Shown: piece by piece, positions 16,274-25,355 of the stretch
How positions within the stretch are numbered: the stretch's first letter is position 1
Layout of the letters: every line of letters starts with the position of its first letter
Source of the DNA: Pullilachnospira sp963929535
GTDB taxonomy: Bacteria > Bacillota > Clostridia > Lachnospirales > Lachnospiraceae
Direction: 5' to 3'
Assembly: GCA_963929535.1 (NCBI GenBank)
Contig: CAWVIZ010000009.1
Coordinates: 124,001-188,000, forward strand
DNA: 64,000 nt
The notes under the pieces: generated by a model
Told to the model about the DNA's origin: nothing
What the model saw: the letters and a program-made list of their open reading frames with translations, nothing else
Database searches by the model: none
Position numbers and translations under genes: made by a program

Positions 16274-17437
16274 TCAGACGTACTGTTCTGAGATCCTCCT
16301 GCCATCCTTCCTATAGATTCGTGGCACCCTGCCGCTGATACAGCAAAGAAACTCATAAGGAAAACGCCCGGAATACCGGGAGAGTTCCTCCACCGGGATG
16401 CACTCCTCTCCGTCCTGTCCCAGAAGTGTTACCCGGTCTCCCACAGATGCCCCGGGAATATCCGTCACATCCACCATAAACTGATCCATACAGACCCGTC
16501 CCAGGATCGGAGCACGCCTTCCATGGATCAGAACACTGCCCTTATTGGACAGTCCCCTGGCATAACCATCTGCGTAGCCCACCGGGATGGTAGCGATACG
16601 TGTTTTCTTCCTTGACGTCACAAAAGTCCCGCCATAGCTTACCGGAACTCCCGCCTCCACCTCTTTCACATGGGAAATGTGGGAGACCAGACTCATCACC
16701 GGCGTCAGCTCTACTCCGCCTTTCCGTACCTGTTGGGAAGGATAGACTCCGTAAATGGTGATTCCCGGACGCACTGCATCCAGATCACCCTCCCGATGCC
16801 ACAGAATGCCGGCACTGTTGTTGCAGTGGCAGAGAGGCACCTGGATCCCCGCCTTTTTCAGCAGCCGGCAGAACTCCTGGAATGTGTTATACTGATCTCT
16901 GGCAGAAGTCACATCCTCCTCGTCCGCCCGGGCAAAATGAGTAAACATTCCCTCGATCGCAAGGCCGGGAAGCTTACTGATATGTACCATGTCTTCCAGA
17001 CTTTTCTGCGGATCACGAAATCCGATTCTGGTCATTCCCGTATCCACTGCCAGATGAATGGGAAGAACTGTTCCCGCCTCCCCGGCTGTCCGGGACAAAG
17101 CTTCCGCCATTTCCAGGGTGAACACCGCCGGACGGATCTTCAGCCTGACCAGGCACTTGTAATCCTCAGGAAATACGTATCCCAGGATCAGCACCGGTTT
17201 TTCTATCCCGTTTTCCCGAAGAGAAACGGCTTCCTCCACCGTTGCTACCGCAAAGCCCCAGATGTATTCTTTTGGTTCCATCATCCTGGCGATGGGAACC
17301 GCGCCGTGTCCATAGGCGTTGGCCTTTACCACGGCGATCATCTGAGTCCCTGGTGTAAGATTTTTTTTCATCTGTTCAAAATTCCGTTCCACCGCATCCA
17401 GATCTATAACTGCGTGGATTCTGCTGTGTTTTTCCAT
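16274..17437 (-). CDS. alr: Alanine racemase
   Basis: 387 residues from the ATG at 17437 (GGGAGGAGTTT upstream). The PLP lysine is in MIAVVKANAYGHGAVPIARM (about residue 40). The C-terminal beta-domain contributes the second catalytic Tyr in VSYGGTFVTSRK, and GRVCMDQFMVDVTDI completes the active site. It converts L- to D-alanine for peptidoglycan. It lies between nnr upstream and mazF downstream on the same strand, a common Firmicute order. Confidence 0.95.
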   Translation of the reverse strand: MEKHSRIHAVIDLDAVERNFEQMKKNLTPGTQMIAVVKANAYGHGAVPIARMMEPKEYIWGFAVATVEEAVSLRENGIEKPVLILGYVFPEDYKCLVRLKIRPAVFTLEMAEALSRTAGEAGTVLPIHLAVDTGMTRIGFRDPQKSLEDMVHISKLPGLAIEGMFTHFARADEEDVTSARDQYNTFQEFCRLLKKAGIQVPLCHCNNSAGILWHREGDLDAVRPGITIYGVYPSQQVRKGGVELTPVMSLVSHISHVKEVEAGVPVSYGGTFVTSRKKTRIATIPVGYADGYARGLSNKGSVLIHGRRAPILGRVCMDQFMVDVTDIPGASVGDRVTLLGQDGEECIPVEELSRYSGRFPYEFLCCISGRVPRIYRKDGRRISEQYV

Positions 17438-17546
17438 AAACTCCTCCCGCATGGCAGTATCCGGCCATGCTCTTGCTGTTCCGCAAAAGTCCTTCAATAC
17501 TGCAGGATTCGGCCGCAAACCGCATGCCTGCAGCGGGATCCCTGAC

Positions 17547-19086
17547 TTATCGGGAATCGGTCATGCCGGTCCGTTCCAGCAGCCGGAAGACTTCCGCCTC
17601 TCCCTCCAGAAGATCTGAGGCAGTCAGGGCGCTGAATCCCCGGCGCTTTGCCGCCAGATCCCCGGCCCGTGCATGGAGATCCACTGCCAGAGGCGCCGCC
17701 TTACAGGGCGGTATGCCAAGAGCCAGCAGCCCTCCCGCAATTCCCGCCAGCACATCGCCGCTGCCGGCCGTGGCCATCCCACTGTTTCCCCGGGTATTCA
17801 GATAAAAAGTCCCGTTCTCTGTTCTTGTTATCGTTCTGGCGTCTTTCAGAATACACTGCAGAGGGTATCCGGAAGCAAATCTTTCCAGACATTCCACAGG
17901 ATCTGCTTTCAGTTCTTCCATGGAACGACCGGAAAGACGGCACATCTCCCCCATATGGGGAGTAAGGATCAGAGGTCTTTCCAGATATTTCAGAAGCTCC
18001 GTATGTCCTGCCAGCGCATTCAGCCCGTCCGCATCCAGTACAAGGGGCTTTTGTCTGCCTTCCAAAAGCCGCCGGACAATGGTCCGGGCCGCTTCCCCAA
18101 GCCCCAGTCCCGGACCGGCCACTGTCACATCCGCCCACTCCTCCGCCTGTTCCAGCAGCCGGGTAACGATCTGCCGCGGGCTGTCCGCCTCCCGGTAAGT
18201 GGTCAGCATGGCCTCCGGCAGAAGCTGCTGAAGGATCAGTCTGTTGCATTCCGGGGTAAAGATCCGCACCATCCCGGCGCCTGCCAGAAGGCTGGCCTTC
18301 CCGGCAAAGTAAGCGGCGCCGCACATGTTCCGGCTGCCGGCCGCCACCAGCACCTTTCCAAAAGTCCCCTTATTTCCCCAGGGAACTCTGGGAGGGATCC
18401 ATTGCCCAATTCCTTCTCCGTCAGGCGGAACATCCGTCCCGCATCCGTCTCCGCTGCATTTTCATAGATTCCCACATCCCTTCACCGTCACTCTGCCCGG
18501 CGTATTCCGCACCGGGATAAAGCAGAAGGCCCGTTCTTGGGAAATCGCAAAGGTCACGGTCTGCCTGGCGTGAAGAGCCGTTCCCATCACCTGTCCGGTA
18601 CTCCCGTGGATTCCCGAAGGAATATCCACTGCCAGAACCGGTACGCCGGATGCCTCCAGCCGTCCCAAGAAGTTCTCCGTAATGGCCCTGTATCCGGCGG
18701 GAAAGTCCCACGCCGAATACAGCATCCACGATAGTAGTATATTCGGAGAGGACTCTGGGGTTCTTGACAACAGGCACCCCGTAATTTTCGGCAATCTTCC
18801 ACTGGATCCCGGTTTCTTCCGTAAAAGACTCCTTTTTCCCCGCCAGCAGAATCTCCGCCCGGATCGCCCGCCAGATGCAGCAGCCTGGCCAGCGGCGATC
18901 CCGTCCCCTCCGTTGTTGCCCGATCCGCACACCACCAGTACCCGGTCCAGGATCAAAGCTCTTTTCCAGCTCCTCCTTCACTGCCATGGCTGCCCGTTCC
19001 ATCAGTACCAGGGACGGCACACCCTTCTCCTGGATCGTAAAGGCATCCAGCGCCTTCATCTCACTGCTTCCCACGATCCGCTCCAT
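17547..19086 (-). pseudogene. nnr: Bifunctional NAD(P)H-hydrate epimerase/dehydratase, multiply frameshifted
   Basis: Parts of one Nnr protein are spread over three frames. The epimerase starts at ATG 19086 (ERIVGSSEMKALDAFTIQEK) and continues with VLVVCGSGNNGGDGIAAG, FTEETGIQWKIAENYGVPVV, VDAVFGVGLS and VLAVDIPSGIHG. The dehydratase part follows: GTFGKVLVAAGS, VTVAGPGLGLGE, LILTPHMGEMCRLSG, TRGNSGMATAGSGDVLAGIA. I count eight single-base shifts, six extra bases and two missing, near 18955, 18887, 18859, 18665, 18540, 18496, 18472 and 18405, most in short homopolymers. Removing the net four bases gives 1536 nt (511 residues), the normal length. Protein-level conservation across all frames suggests sequencing error or very recent decay. 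Confidence 0.75.
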
Positions 19087-19218
19087 ATCCATCTTCCTCC
19101 ATGAGTCCCGCCGCGCTGCCGCCGTGTTCACACACGCTATTGTCCGCCGGATGCCGCCCGGCAGCACCCGGACCAGATATCCGACGCCGGTCCTCCGCAG
19201 GCGACCTGGCATTCCACA

Positions 19219-19254
19219 GGAAAACTGCCGCCCGGGATCCGGCGGCAGTTTTCC
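19219..19254 (-). terminator. Strong hairpin after rex, probable terminator
   Basis: GGAAAACTGCCGCC pairs perfectly with GGCGGCAGTTTTCC around an eight-base loop, 45-80 bases beyond the rex stop. The T run lies inside the stem. A second GGCGGCG/CGCCGCC hairpin precedes it (about 19267-19287). Confidence 0.55.
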
Positions 19255-19298
19255 TCTGCAGGTTCAGGCGGCGTATCATCCGCCGCCGGCCCCAACCA

Positions 19299-19953
19299 TC
19301 ACTTTTTAATGTGATCCTTGTCGTAGCGGCTCAGATTATAGGAAAGCCGCATCAGACTCTCCGACAGATGGACATTTTCCACGATCACATCCGACGGCAC
19401 GGACAGGTTCAGATCCGTATGGGCAAAATTCCAGATTGCCCGCACACCGTTGTCCACCAGTACCTTGGCCATCTCAATGGCTTTCGTTTTGGGAAGCGTC
19501 AGGGTGGCGATCTCCACATGATGTGTCCTGATAAATTCCGGCAGCTCGTCGATCATCTGCACCTGGATTCCCACGCACAGAAACGCCCTTCAGCACCGGA
19601 TTCACGTCGAACAGACCGATCAGCTTAAATCCCTGCCTTTCAAACTGTGTATAATTGGCCAGCGCCTGCCCCAGATTACCCACCCCCAGGATGATCATCG
19701 TGTGGGTCCTGTCCAGGCCCAGAATCTTGGCAATCTCCGAATGCAGATACTTGACGTTATATCCATACCCCTGCTGTCCGAAACCACCGAAATTATTCAG
19801 ATCCTGACGGATCTGAGAAGCCGTCACTTTCATTCTTCCGCTCAGCTCATTGGATGAGATCCGCTCCACTCCATCCTCCATCAGTTCCCCCAAATACCGG
19901 TAATATCTTGGCAGCCGTTTGATCACGGCCCTTGAAATATCTTTTTCCTCCAC
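19299..19953 (-). pseudogene. rex: Redox-sensing repressor Rex, with one frameshift
   Basis: GTG start at 19953 after AGGAGGAAT. The winged-helix domain (ISRAVIKRLPRYYRYLGELM, SSNELSGRMKVTASQIRQDL, NNFGGFGQQGYGYNV) and the start of the NADH-binding Rossmann domain (IILGVGNLGQALANY) are in one frame up to about 19573. The remainder (IQVQMIDELPEFIRTHHVEI to the C-terminal RLSYNLSRYDKDHIKK) is in another. Dropping one base from the CCC at 19570-19572 restores a 217-residue Rex of normal length. As written, the product stops after 159 residues and lacks the dimerising helix. Rex senses NADH/NAD+ and represses fermentation genes. Confidence 0.8.
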
Positions 19954-20090
19954 GAAAATATTCCTCCTGTATCCGAATGATGGAAATTTCTTCTCTGTTT
20001 TCCATTATAGAGAAGTGTTTAAAAGAATGTCAAACTATTTTCGGGATTTTCAGATATTGCCGATTACAGTTGTTACTATTCACAGCCGTT

Positions 20091-20831
20091 TCATACTTGT
20101 TCCAGGCTGTTACTGTCCAGCAGCCATGCCAGTCCCCGGGCAGTTCTCCTCTCCGGTTCCGTAAAATGTCCGCCGGGATTCCATTCCAGAACCGCCTTCC
20201 CCATGGCCGGATCCTCCTGCAGAAGCTGCAGGGTCATCCGGGTATTATCACCCACAGATGCCATCTGAAGATTTCTGGTCTTCTCCTCTTTACGGCCCAG
20301 ACTGAGATATACCCTCGGCCCTTCCCCCTCTTTCCTCCGCAGATCTTCTTCAGAGGAAGCGGCTTCTGTCCTGGCGCGCAGGTATTCCATCCATCCCGGA
20401 TACCACAGAGAACCGGAAATGCTGGCCGCCCCCAGGAACCGCCGGTCCTCCCGGAAGGACCAGAGAGCAAAAAGCCCCGCCAGGGAATATCCCCCGATGT
20501 ACCATCCGGATGGCTTCATGCCGATCACCGTTTCCATGCGGGGCAGGTACTTCCGGGTAAGCCACAGAAGCGTATCCTTTCCGCCGCCCGGGAAAACCTG
20601 GCCTTCCCTTACACCCTCCCGGGGCCAGGGAGAAAAGTCCCTGTTCCAGTCTTCGGCCTCAAAAGCCGCGATAGCAAAATCTCTCCCCGTTGCCGCCTCC
20701 ACAAGTCTGGCAGTCCTCCCGGCCATCTCACCAGCCCCTGCCTGGATTCCCCAGAAGATCACAGGATCCCCGCTGCCCCGGATAAAAATGTGGCACTGCC
20801 GTCCGTCTGTCGTTTCCTGATACTGTTTCAT
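20091..20831 (-). CDS. Alpha/beta hydrolase, esterase D/IroE-like
   Basis: 246 residues, one alpha/beta-hydrolase domain. The nucleophile elbow is GWYIGGYSLAGLFALWSFRE (G-x-S-x-A-G variant, about residue 125). A later strand-loop reads VYLSLGRKEEKTRN with the acidic residue region, and the catalytic His is in WNPGGHFTEPERR near the end. This order fits putative esterases of the IroE/YbbA type that cleave siderophore or other esters; the substrate is unknown. No signal peptide, so cytoplasmic. It is a single gene between rex and the ABC permease. Confidence 0.8.
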   Translation of the reverse strand: MKQYQETTDGRQCHIFIRGSGDPVIFWGIQAGAGEMAGRTARLVEAATGRDFAIAAFEAEDWNRDFSPWPREGVREGQVFPGGGKDTLLWLTRKYLPRMETVIGMKPSGWYIGGYSLAGLFALWSFREDRRFLGAASISGSLWYPGWMEYLRARTEAASSEEDLRRKEGEGPRVYLSLGRKEEKTRNLQMASVGDNTRMTLQLLQEDPAMGKAVLEWNPGGHFTEPERRTARGLAWLLDSNSLEQV

Positions 20832-20943
20832 TGTTCTCCCTCATCTGCCGGATCCATCTCTCAACAGTTTCCTGGGGCTATTATACCATATCCTCCAAAG
20901 AAATCCAGCCGACCGGAGTGCATCCATCCTCCGTTTCCCCAAT

Positions 20944-22738
20944 CTATTCCGTATTTACATTCTTTACAATGGACATCCCGGCCAGTTTCCTTACCGGTCC
21001 GGCTGCAGAGACTGCCACGGAAGCAGCCACCACCAGCACAATGATCGCCAGCTCACAGACAGGAAGTTCCCAGGGTTCTCCCCATCTGTCCGTCACCAGA
21101 AGGGTGAAAGCAAACCGGTTCAGGGGAATTCCCACTGCACAGCCCGTCAGGATTCCCCATATTCCATAGGTCCAGGCTTCAGAGGCTATCATCCGGCCAA
21201 GCTGCTTTCTGCTCATGCCCACTGCCCGCATGACTCCGTACTGCTGTGTCCGGGCAGAAACGCTCATGGCCATACTGTTGATAATATTGAACACCGCGAT
21301 CATGGCGATCACCACCATGATATCCGGAGCATAGGGCTGAAGAGGCACAATGGCAAATCCCAGAAAATCCACCACCGCGCTGAATGCCAGAAACCAACAG
21401 TATACTGAAGGAAAAAGAAAGTACCATCAGAAGAAAATTCTTTTTGCTCCCCAAAGCGTGATGAACGCCCAGCGCCGTTTCCACCCGCAGGGTGCGGCCT
21501 GCCCTGACTGCGCGTTTGGCCTGCCAGACAGTTCCGGCATTTCCCGAGACCGCTGCCTGGGGAGTGACCTGAGAAGCTTTTTTTGCCGGGGACCTGGCTG
21601 CCAGCAGCACTGTGAGAAATCCTCCCGCGCCTCCGCATACGATCCCGATCCAACTGATGCCAAACAGAGGCATTCCTTCAAAAATCCCCGGACTCAGTAT
21701 CCGCAGGACAGCGCACAGGATCCAGATCACTGCACACCCCAGACCGATCCCCGCAGGCACTGCCCGGAAACACCACCCCAGAGCCTCTCTTTTCACCAGA
21801 CGGCTTACCTGCTTTCTGGTAGCACCCAGGCACCGCATCATGCCGAAAAATTCCGTTCTTCTGGCGGTGCTGCTGTTCAGGCTTCCCGCAATCATAAAGA
21901 TTCCCGCCAGTCCCACCAGGAGAGCCAGGATTGCCGCCACCATATATATCTGCAGCACGTAAGGATCATCGCTCTGCAGCATCAGCGCCAGCAGCCGGCC
22001 GTTGGACGCCACCTGTTCCTCCTTCAGATCCATTTTTTCCCGGATATCCTCCAGTGTTTTCTGAATGTTGTATCTGCTGAAAAAAGAAACAAACAGGCTG
22101 TCTTCCGCGGCTGTTCCCTGTGCCTTCCCCAGACTCCGGCATCCGGAATATGTGGTGAAGATCATGTTTTCCTGGTCCCCCAGCATGGAGGCTTCCCCCA
22201 CCATCCCGCAGATCGTAAAGTCCCATGCGGTTCCGTCCGGAAGGGTTACCGTTACCGTATCACCCGTTTTCTTTCCCAGACGTTCTCCCAGCTTTTCCGT
22301 TATCACGGCCTGACGGTGGTTTTCCGGACAAATACCCTCCGTGATCTCAAATCCCGGAAAAAGCTCCGGAAAGGTTTCTTCAATCCCAAATATCCCCGTT
22401 TCCGTGCCCTGGATCTGATACCCCTGATCCAGCCCGCTATTCAGCATTGCACACCGGACAGCCACATCCGTCTCCGGCTGGGAAGCGATCAGATCCATCT
22501 GTTCCGGAGTGATTTCTCCGAATACTCCATGCCATCCGCCGCCGCTTAAGATCGTCTGCACCTTCTGGGTCCGGATCTCCATATCTGCCATCCCAAAGAT
22601 CACTGTCACCAGAAATACTGCCAGGAAGATGCACAGCCTGGTCATCCGGTTTTCATTCCTCCGGTATCCTGACTGAATGCGGACAAGATCCAGATAGCTT
22701 TTCATTTTCCGGCCGCCTGTATTTCTTACGTTTCTCAT
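20944..22738 (-). pseudogene. FtsX-like ABC transporter permease, frameshifted and lacking one domain
   Basis: Starts at ATG 22738, overlapping the ATPase gene stop (ATGA). The first half has a membrane span (CIFLAVFLVTVIFG), an extracellular domain of about 220 residues (QPETDVAVRCAMLNSGLDQG to YNIQKTLEDI) and the FtsX spans (YMVAAILALLVGLAGIFMIA, RRTEFFGMMRCLGATRKQV). Near 21394 the frame shifts: deleting one base joins SFSFSILL to FLAFSAVVDFLGF. The sequence then goes directly to VIAMIAVFNIINSMAMSVSA, so the second extracellular domain usual in this family (roughly 150-250 residues) is missing. Probably nonfunctional unless both changes are artefacts. Confidence 0.7.
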
Positions 22739-23418
22739 GTCCGCACCCCTCCCAGATCTTTCAGTCTTCCATCTGTCACCTGCAGTACCCGGTCGGCCAT
22801 GGAGGTGAGATTCATATTGTGGGTGATCATTAAAATGGTCTGCTGTCTGATCCGGGAAGCACGGCACAGCAGATCCATCACATCCTGACTGTTCCTGGAA
22901 TCCAGATTTCCTGTGGGTTCATCCGCCAGCACCAGCATGGGACTGGTGATCAACGCCCGTCCGATAGCCACTCGCTGCTGCTGCCCGCCTGAGAGCTGTC
23001 CCGGAAGATGGTTCCTCCGGTCCGCAAGTCCCAGAAGTTCCAGGATTTCCTCCACCTGTCCCTTTCCGGGTTTCTGTCCGTCCAGCAGAAGAGGAAAGAT
23101 AATATTCTGCTCCACGTTCAGTTCCGCGATCAGATGAAAGGACTGAAAGACAAAACCGATATTTCTCCTTCTGAAAATTGTCCGTTCATCTTCCTTCATG
23201 GAAAAAAGGTCTTCTCCGTCCAGCCATACCTTACCGGAGGTTGGGGTGTCCAGTCCGCCGATGCAGTTCAGCAGCGTACTTTTTCCTGAGCCCGATTCCC
23301 CCACCACTGCGGCAAATTCTCCCCTTTCCACCGAAAACGATACATCCTGGAGCGCCCTTACCTGAGCCTCTCCTGTGCCGTAATTCTTGCTCAAATGTTC
23401 TGTCCGTAAAATATCCAT
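22735..23418 (-). CDS. ABC transporter ATP-binding protein, BceA/MacB-type
   Basis: 227 residues of the LolD/BceA class: Walker A VVGESGSGKSTLLNCIGGLD, Q-loop GFVFQSFHLIAELN, signature LSGGQQQRVAIGRALIT, Walker B LVLADEPTGNLD and the switch ITHNMN. It ends in an ATGA overlap with the permease. It sits downstream of a two-component pair, the usual order of clostridial modules that sense and remove cell-wall-active peptides. Intact itself, although its kinase and permease partners are damaged. Confidence 0.92.
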   Translation of the reverse strand: MDILRTEHLSKNYGTGEAQVRALQDVSFSVERGEFAAVVGESGSGKSTLLNCIGGLDTPTSGKVWLDGEDLFSMKEDERTIFRRRNIGFVFQSFHLIAELNVEQNIIFPLLLDGQKPGKGQVEEILELLGLADRRNHLPGQLSGGQQQRVAIGRALITSPMLVLADEPTGNLDSRNSQDVMDLLCRASRIRQQTILMITHNMNLTSMADRVLQVTDGRLKDLGGVRT

Positions 23419-23505
23419 CTCTGCGCCTGCCTTTCTTTATCACTGGTCGAATGACCGTCCTGGGATCTCCGCCCATTGCGGATGGCCGCCAAGAGCATTC
23501 TCCCG

Positions 23506-24150
23506 TTACCATATGATCTCCGTGTACATGGAAAGGGCTGCCAGCGGCGTCTTTAGCTGATGGGAAATATCGGAAACGGACTGTTTCAAAAACTCTCTGG
23601 CCCGGCTTTCTTTCTCTCCGCTGGCCCGAAGCGCCAGCGCCAGCTGATCCACTGCCGTAAAAAGCCGGTAAATCCCTCCCGGGCTGTTGCGGGTAAGATG
23701 CTTTTCAAGGTTTCCTCTGGAATATTCCTCAATCACAGAAATCGCCTCCCGATACAGCTTCTCCCTCTTTTCCATGGCCCATAGGGTCCCTGCCCCGGCC
23801 AGCAGTCCGCAGCACAGATATCCGGCCAGAAGGAATCCCCAGGCGCTCCGGTTATCCGCTTCCGGGATCCCTGCCGTCCAATGGCTGTCTGTCCGCCTTC
23901 CTGCAGTTTCCAGAAGCTGCCTTCCTTCCGCGGTGATCTTCTGGTTTTTCAGAGCCAGAGCCACCTGTGAGGCAGGCTCTCCCTGTTCCAGAAGCCAGGA
24001 AGATATCTGCGCTTCCCGCTTTCTTACTGTTTCTCCTGTCTCTTTCTGACCGGCCAGCCCTGCGGCCAGCAAAAATCCCGCCAGCAGCAGCCAGCATGCT
24101 CCCAGGAAGCCCAGGAATCTCCGGTTATCGCGATCCCACATCCAGGTCAT
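23506..24150 (-). pseudogene. Sensor histidine kinase lacking the ATPase domain
   Basis: 214 residues from the ATG at 24150 (GGAGGAATAAGA upstream). Two membrane spans (about 14-33 and 103-125) flank an extracellular region of about 65 residues. A HAMP-like cytoplasmic segment and the H-box SVSDISHQLKTPLAALSMYT follow. The frame ends six residues later (EIIW, TAA). No N-, G1- or G2-box of the HATPase domain is present in any frame in the 85 bases before the next gene. It therefore has the phosphoacceptor His but no kinase domain and should be inactive. A 3' deletion of about 300-600 bases is the simplest explanation. Confidence 0.75.
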
Positions 24151-24152
24151 TC

Positions 24153-24845
24153 TTATTCCTCCCTCCACTGATATCCAAATCCACGGACGGTTATCAGATA
24201 CCTGGGATGTGAGGGATCCTCCTCGATTTTTTCCCGCAGTCTGCGGATATAGACAGACAGCGTATTGTCATCCACAAAGCTGCCGTTTCCATCCCATAAA
24301 ATATCAAGAATACGTTCCCGGGAAAGTGTTCTTCCCACATTTTTCAAAAGCAGACATAAAAGCCGGTATTCTGCCGCTGTCAGTTCCAGATCCTGTCCGT
24401 TTTTCATGGCCCGGCAGCTCTCCAGGTCCACCGTCACCTCCCGGAACGAGAGCATGCTGCGGCCGGAGACCTGATTCATACGGCTTCGTCTGAGCAGCGC
24501 CCGTATCCTGGAGCACAGTTCTCCCAGCTTAAAAGGTTTTGTAATGTAATCATCCCCGCCCCCGTCCAGTCCCCGGATAATACTGGTTTCCTCATCGGAG
24601 GCAGTAAGGAAGATGATCGGCACCTCCCCGCCCCTTTTCCTCACCCATTCGCAGATCTCAAATCCCGTCCCGTCGGGAAGCGTCACATCCAGCAGCAAAA
24701 GCGCAAACTGCTCTCCGTCCTCCAGAAATTTTCTGGCCTGAGCCGCCGTTCGCGCCACCTGCAGCTGGAAGCCGTTTTTCTCAAGGGCATATACCAGCCC
24801 TTCCAGCAAACTCTCATCATCCTCCAAAAGCAGAAGCCGTTCCAT
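24153..24845 (-). CDS. OmpR/PhoB family response regulator
   Basis: 230 residues. The receiver domain has the acidic pair ED-D near residue 9, the phosphoacceptor Asp in LLLLDVTLPDGTGFE (about residue 53), the switch Thr in IFLTASDEE and the Lys in YITKPFKLGEL. The winged-helix output domain covers about 130-228 (DLELTAAEYRLLCLLLKNVG, DDNTLSVYIRRLREKI, VRGFGYQW). It is the first gene of the module with the kinase, ABC ATPase and permease. A palindrome matching BceR-type boxes lies about 105 bases upstream of its start. Confidence 0.93.
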   Translation of the reverse strand: MERLLLLEDDESLLEGLVYALEKNGFQLQVARTAAQARKFLEDGEQFALLLLDVTLPDGTGFEICEWVRKRGGEVPIIFLTASDEETSIIRGLDGGGDDYITKPFKLGELCSRIRALLRRSRMNQVSGRSMLSFREVTVDLESCRAMKNGQDLELTAAEYRLLCLLLKNVGRTLSRERILDILWDGNGSFVDDNTLSVYIRRLREKIEEDPSHPRYLITVRGFGYQWREE

Positions 24846-24947
24846 ACATCCGTCTCCTTCCCGTCCTTTTCTTCACAGCGGCCAGTCATCAGCCTGCCTG
24901 TCCATTTTACGCCTATTATAGCATAGCAGCCGCCATATTTCTTCCAG

Positions 24948-24963
24948 CTTACAAAAATGTAAG
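24948..24963 (-). promoter_or_regulatory. BceR-type response-regulator box
   Basis: The 16-base perfect palindrome CTTACA-AAAA-TGTAAG matches the TNACA-N4-TGTAA consensus known for BceR/PsdR-type regulators. It lies upstream of the response-regulator gene, with a TATAAT hexamer about 27 bases further downstream. Confidence 0.6.
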
Positions 24964-24992
24964 CCTGACGGATCAGCATATTCGACTGTCAA

Positions 24993-25042
24993 GAAAAAAG
25001 GAAACCACACCGTCGGAGCAACTTCCGGCAGTATGGTTTCCA
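24993..25042 (-). terminator. Terminator after the alcohol dehydrogenase relic
   Basis: GGAAACCATACTGCCG pairs with CGACGGTGTGGTTTCC (few mismatches) and is followed on the minus strand by TTTTTT. Confidence 0.85.
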
Positions 25043-25077
25043 TATTTCAGCTTATGTGTTTTTCCTGGCAGTCCCGC

Positions 25078-25245
25078 CTAATCCATCCGAAATACTGCCT
25101 TAATGGCGCCTCCGTTATGGGATTCTTCAAACGCTTTATTGATATCCTCAAAACGGTAGAACTTCATGATCCTGTCAATAGAGAATCTTCCCTGACGGTA
25201 ATATTCCAGCATCTGGGGAATGAATATCTTCGGTGTAGCGTCCCC
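25078..25245 (-). pseudogene. C-terminal relic of a zinc-type alcohol dehydrogenase
   Basis: A 55-codon frame bounded upstream by a stop reads GDATPKIFIPQMLEYYRQGR, then RIMKFYRFEDINKAFEESHN and GGAIKAVFRMD, the typical last strand-helix-strand of NAD(P)-dependent zinc alcohol dehydrogenases (aryl-alcohol type). The catalytic domain and Rossmann fold are gone. It keeps its original terminator. The upstream side joins directly to the leader of the FAD oxidoreductase gene. Confidence 0.65.
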
Positions 25246-25355
25246 TTAAATATCTCCGGCATCCTTCCTTGACAAGCCTCCCGTTTCCCCCCTATACTGA
25301 AAAAGGCAGCAGTCCCTGCTGCATGCAGCAACTGACAGCAATGGAGGAATGCATT

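Noticed and set aside
16069..16356. N-terminal extension of mazF as a fused antitoxin
   Set aside because: The extra residues show no MazE, AbrB or ribbon-helix-helix pattern and overlap the end of alr; a GTG with ribosome binding site at 16068 fits the normal MazF length.
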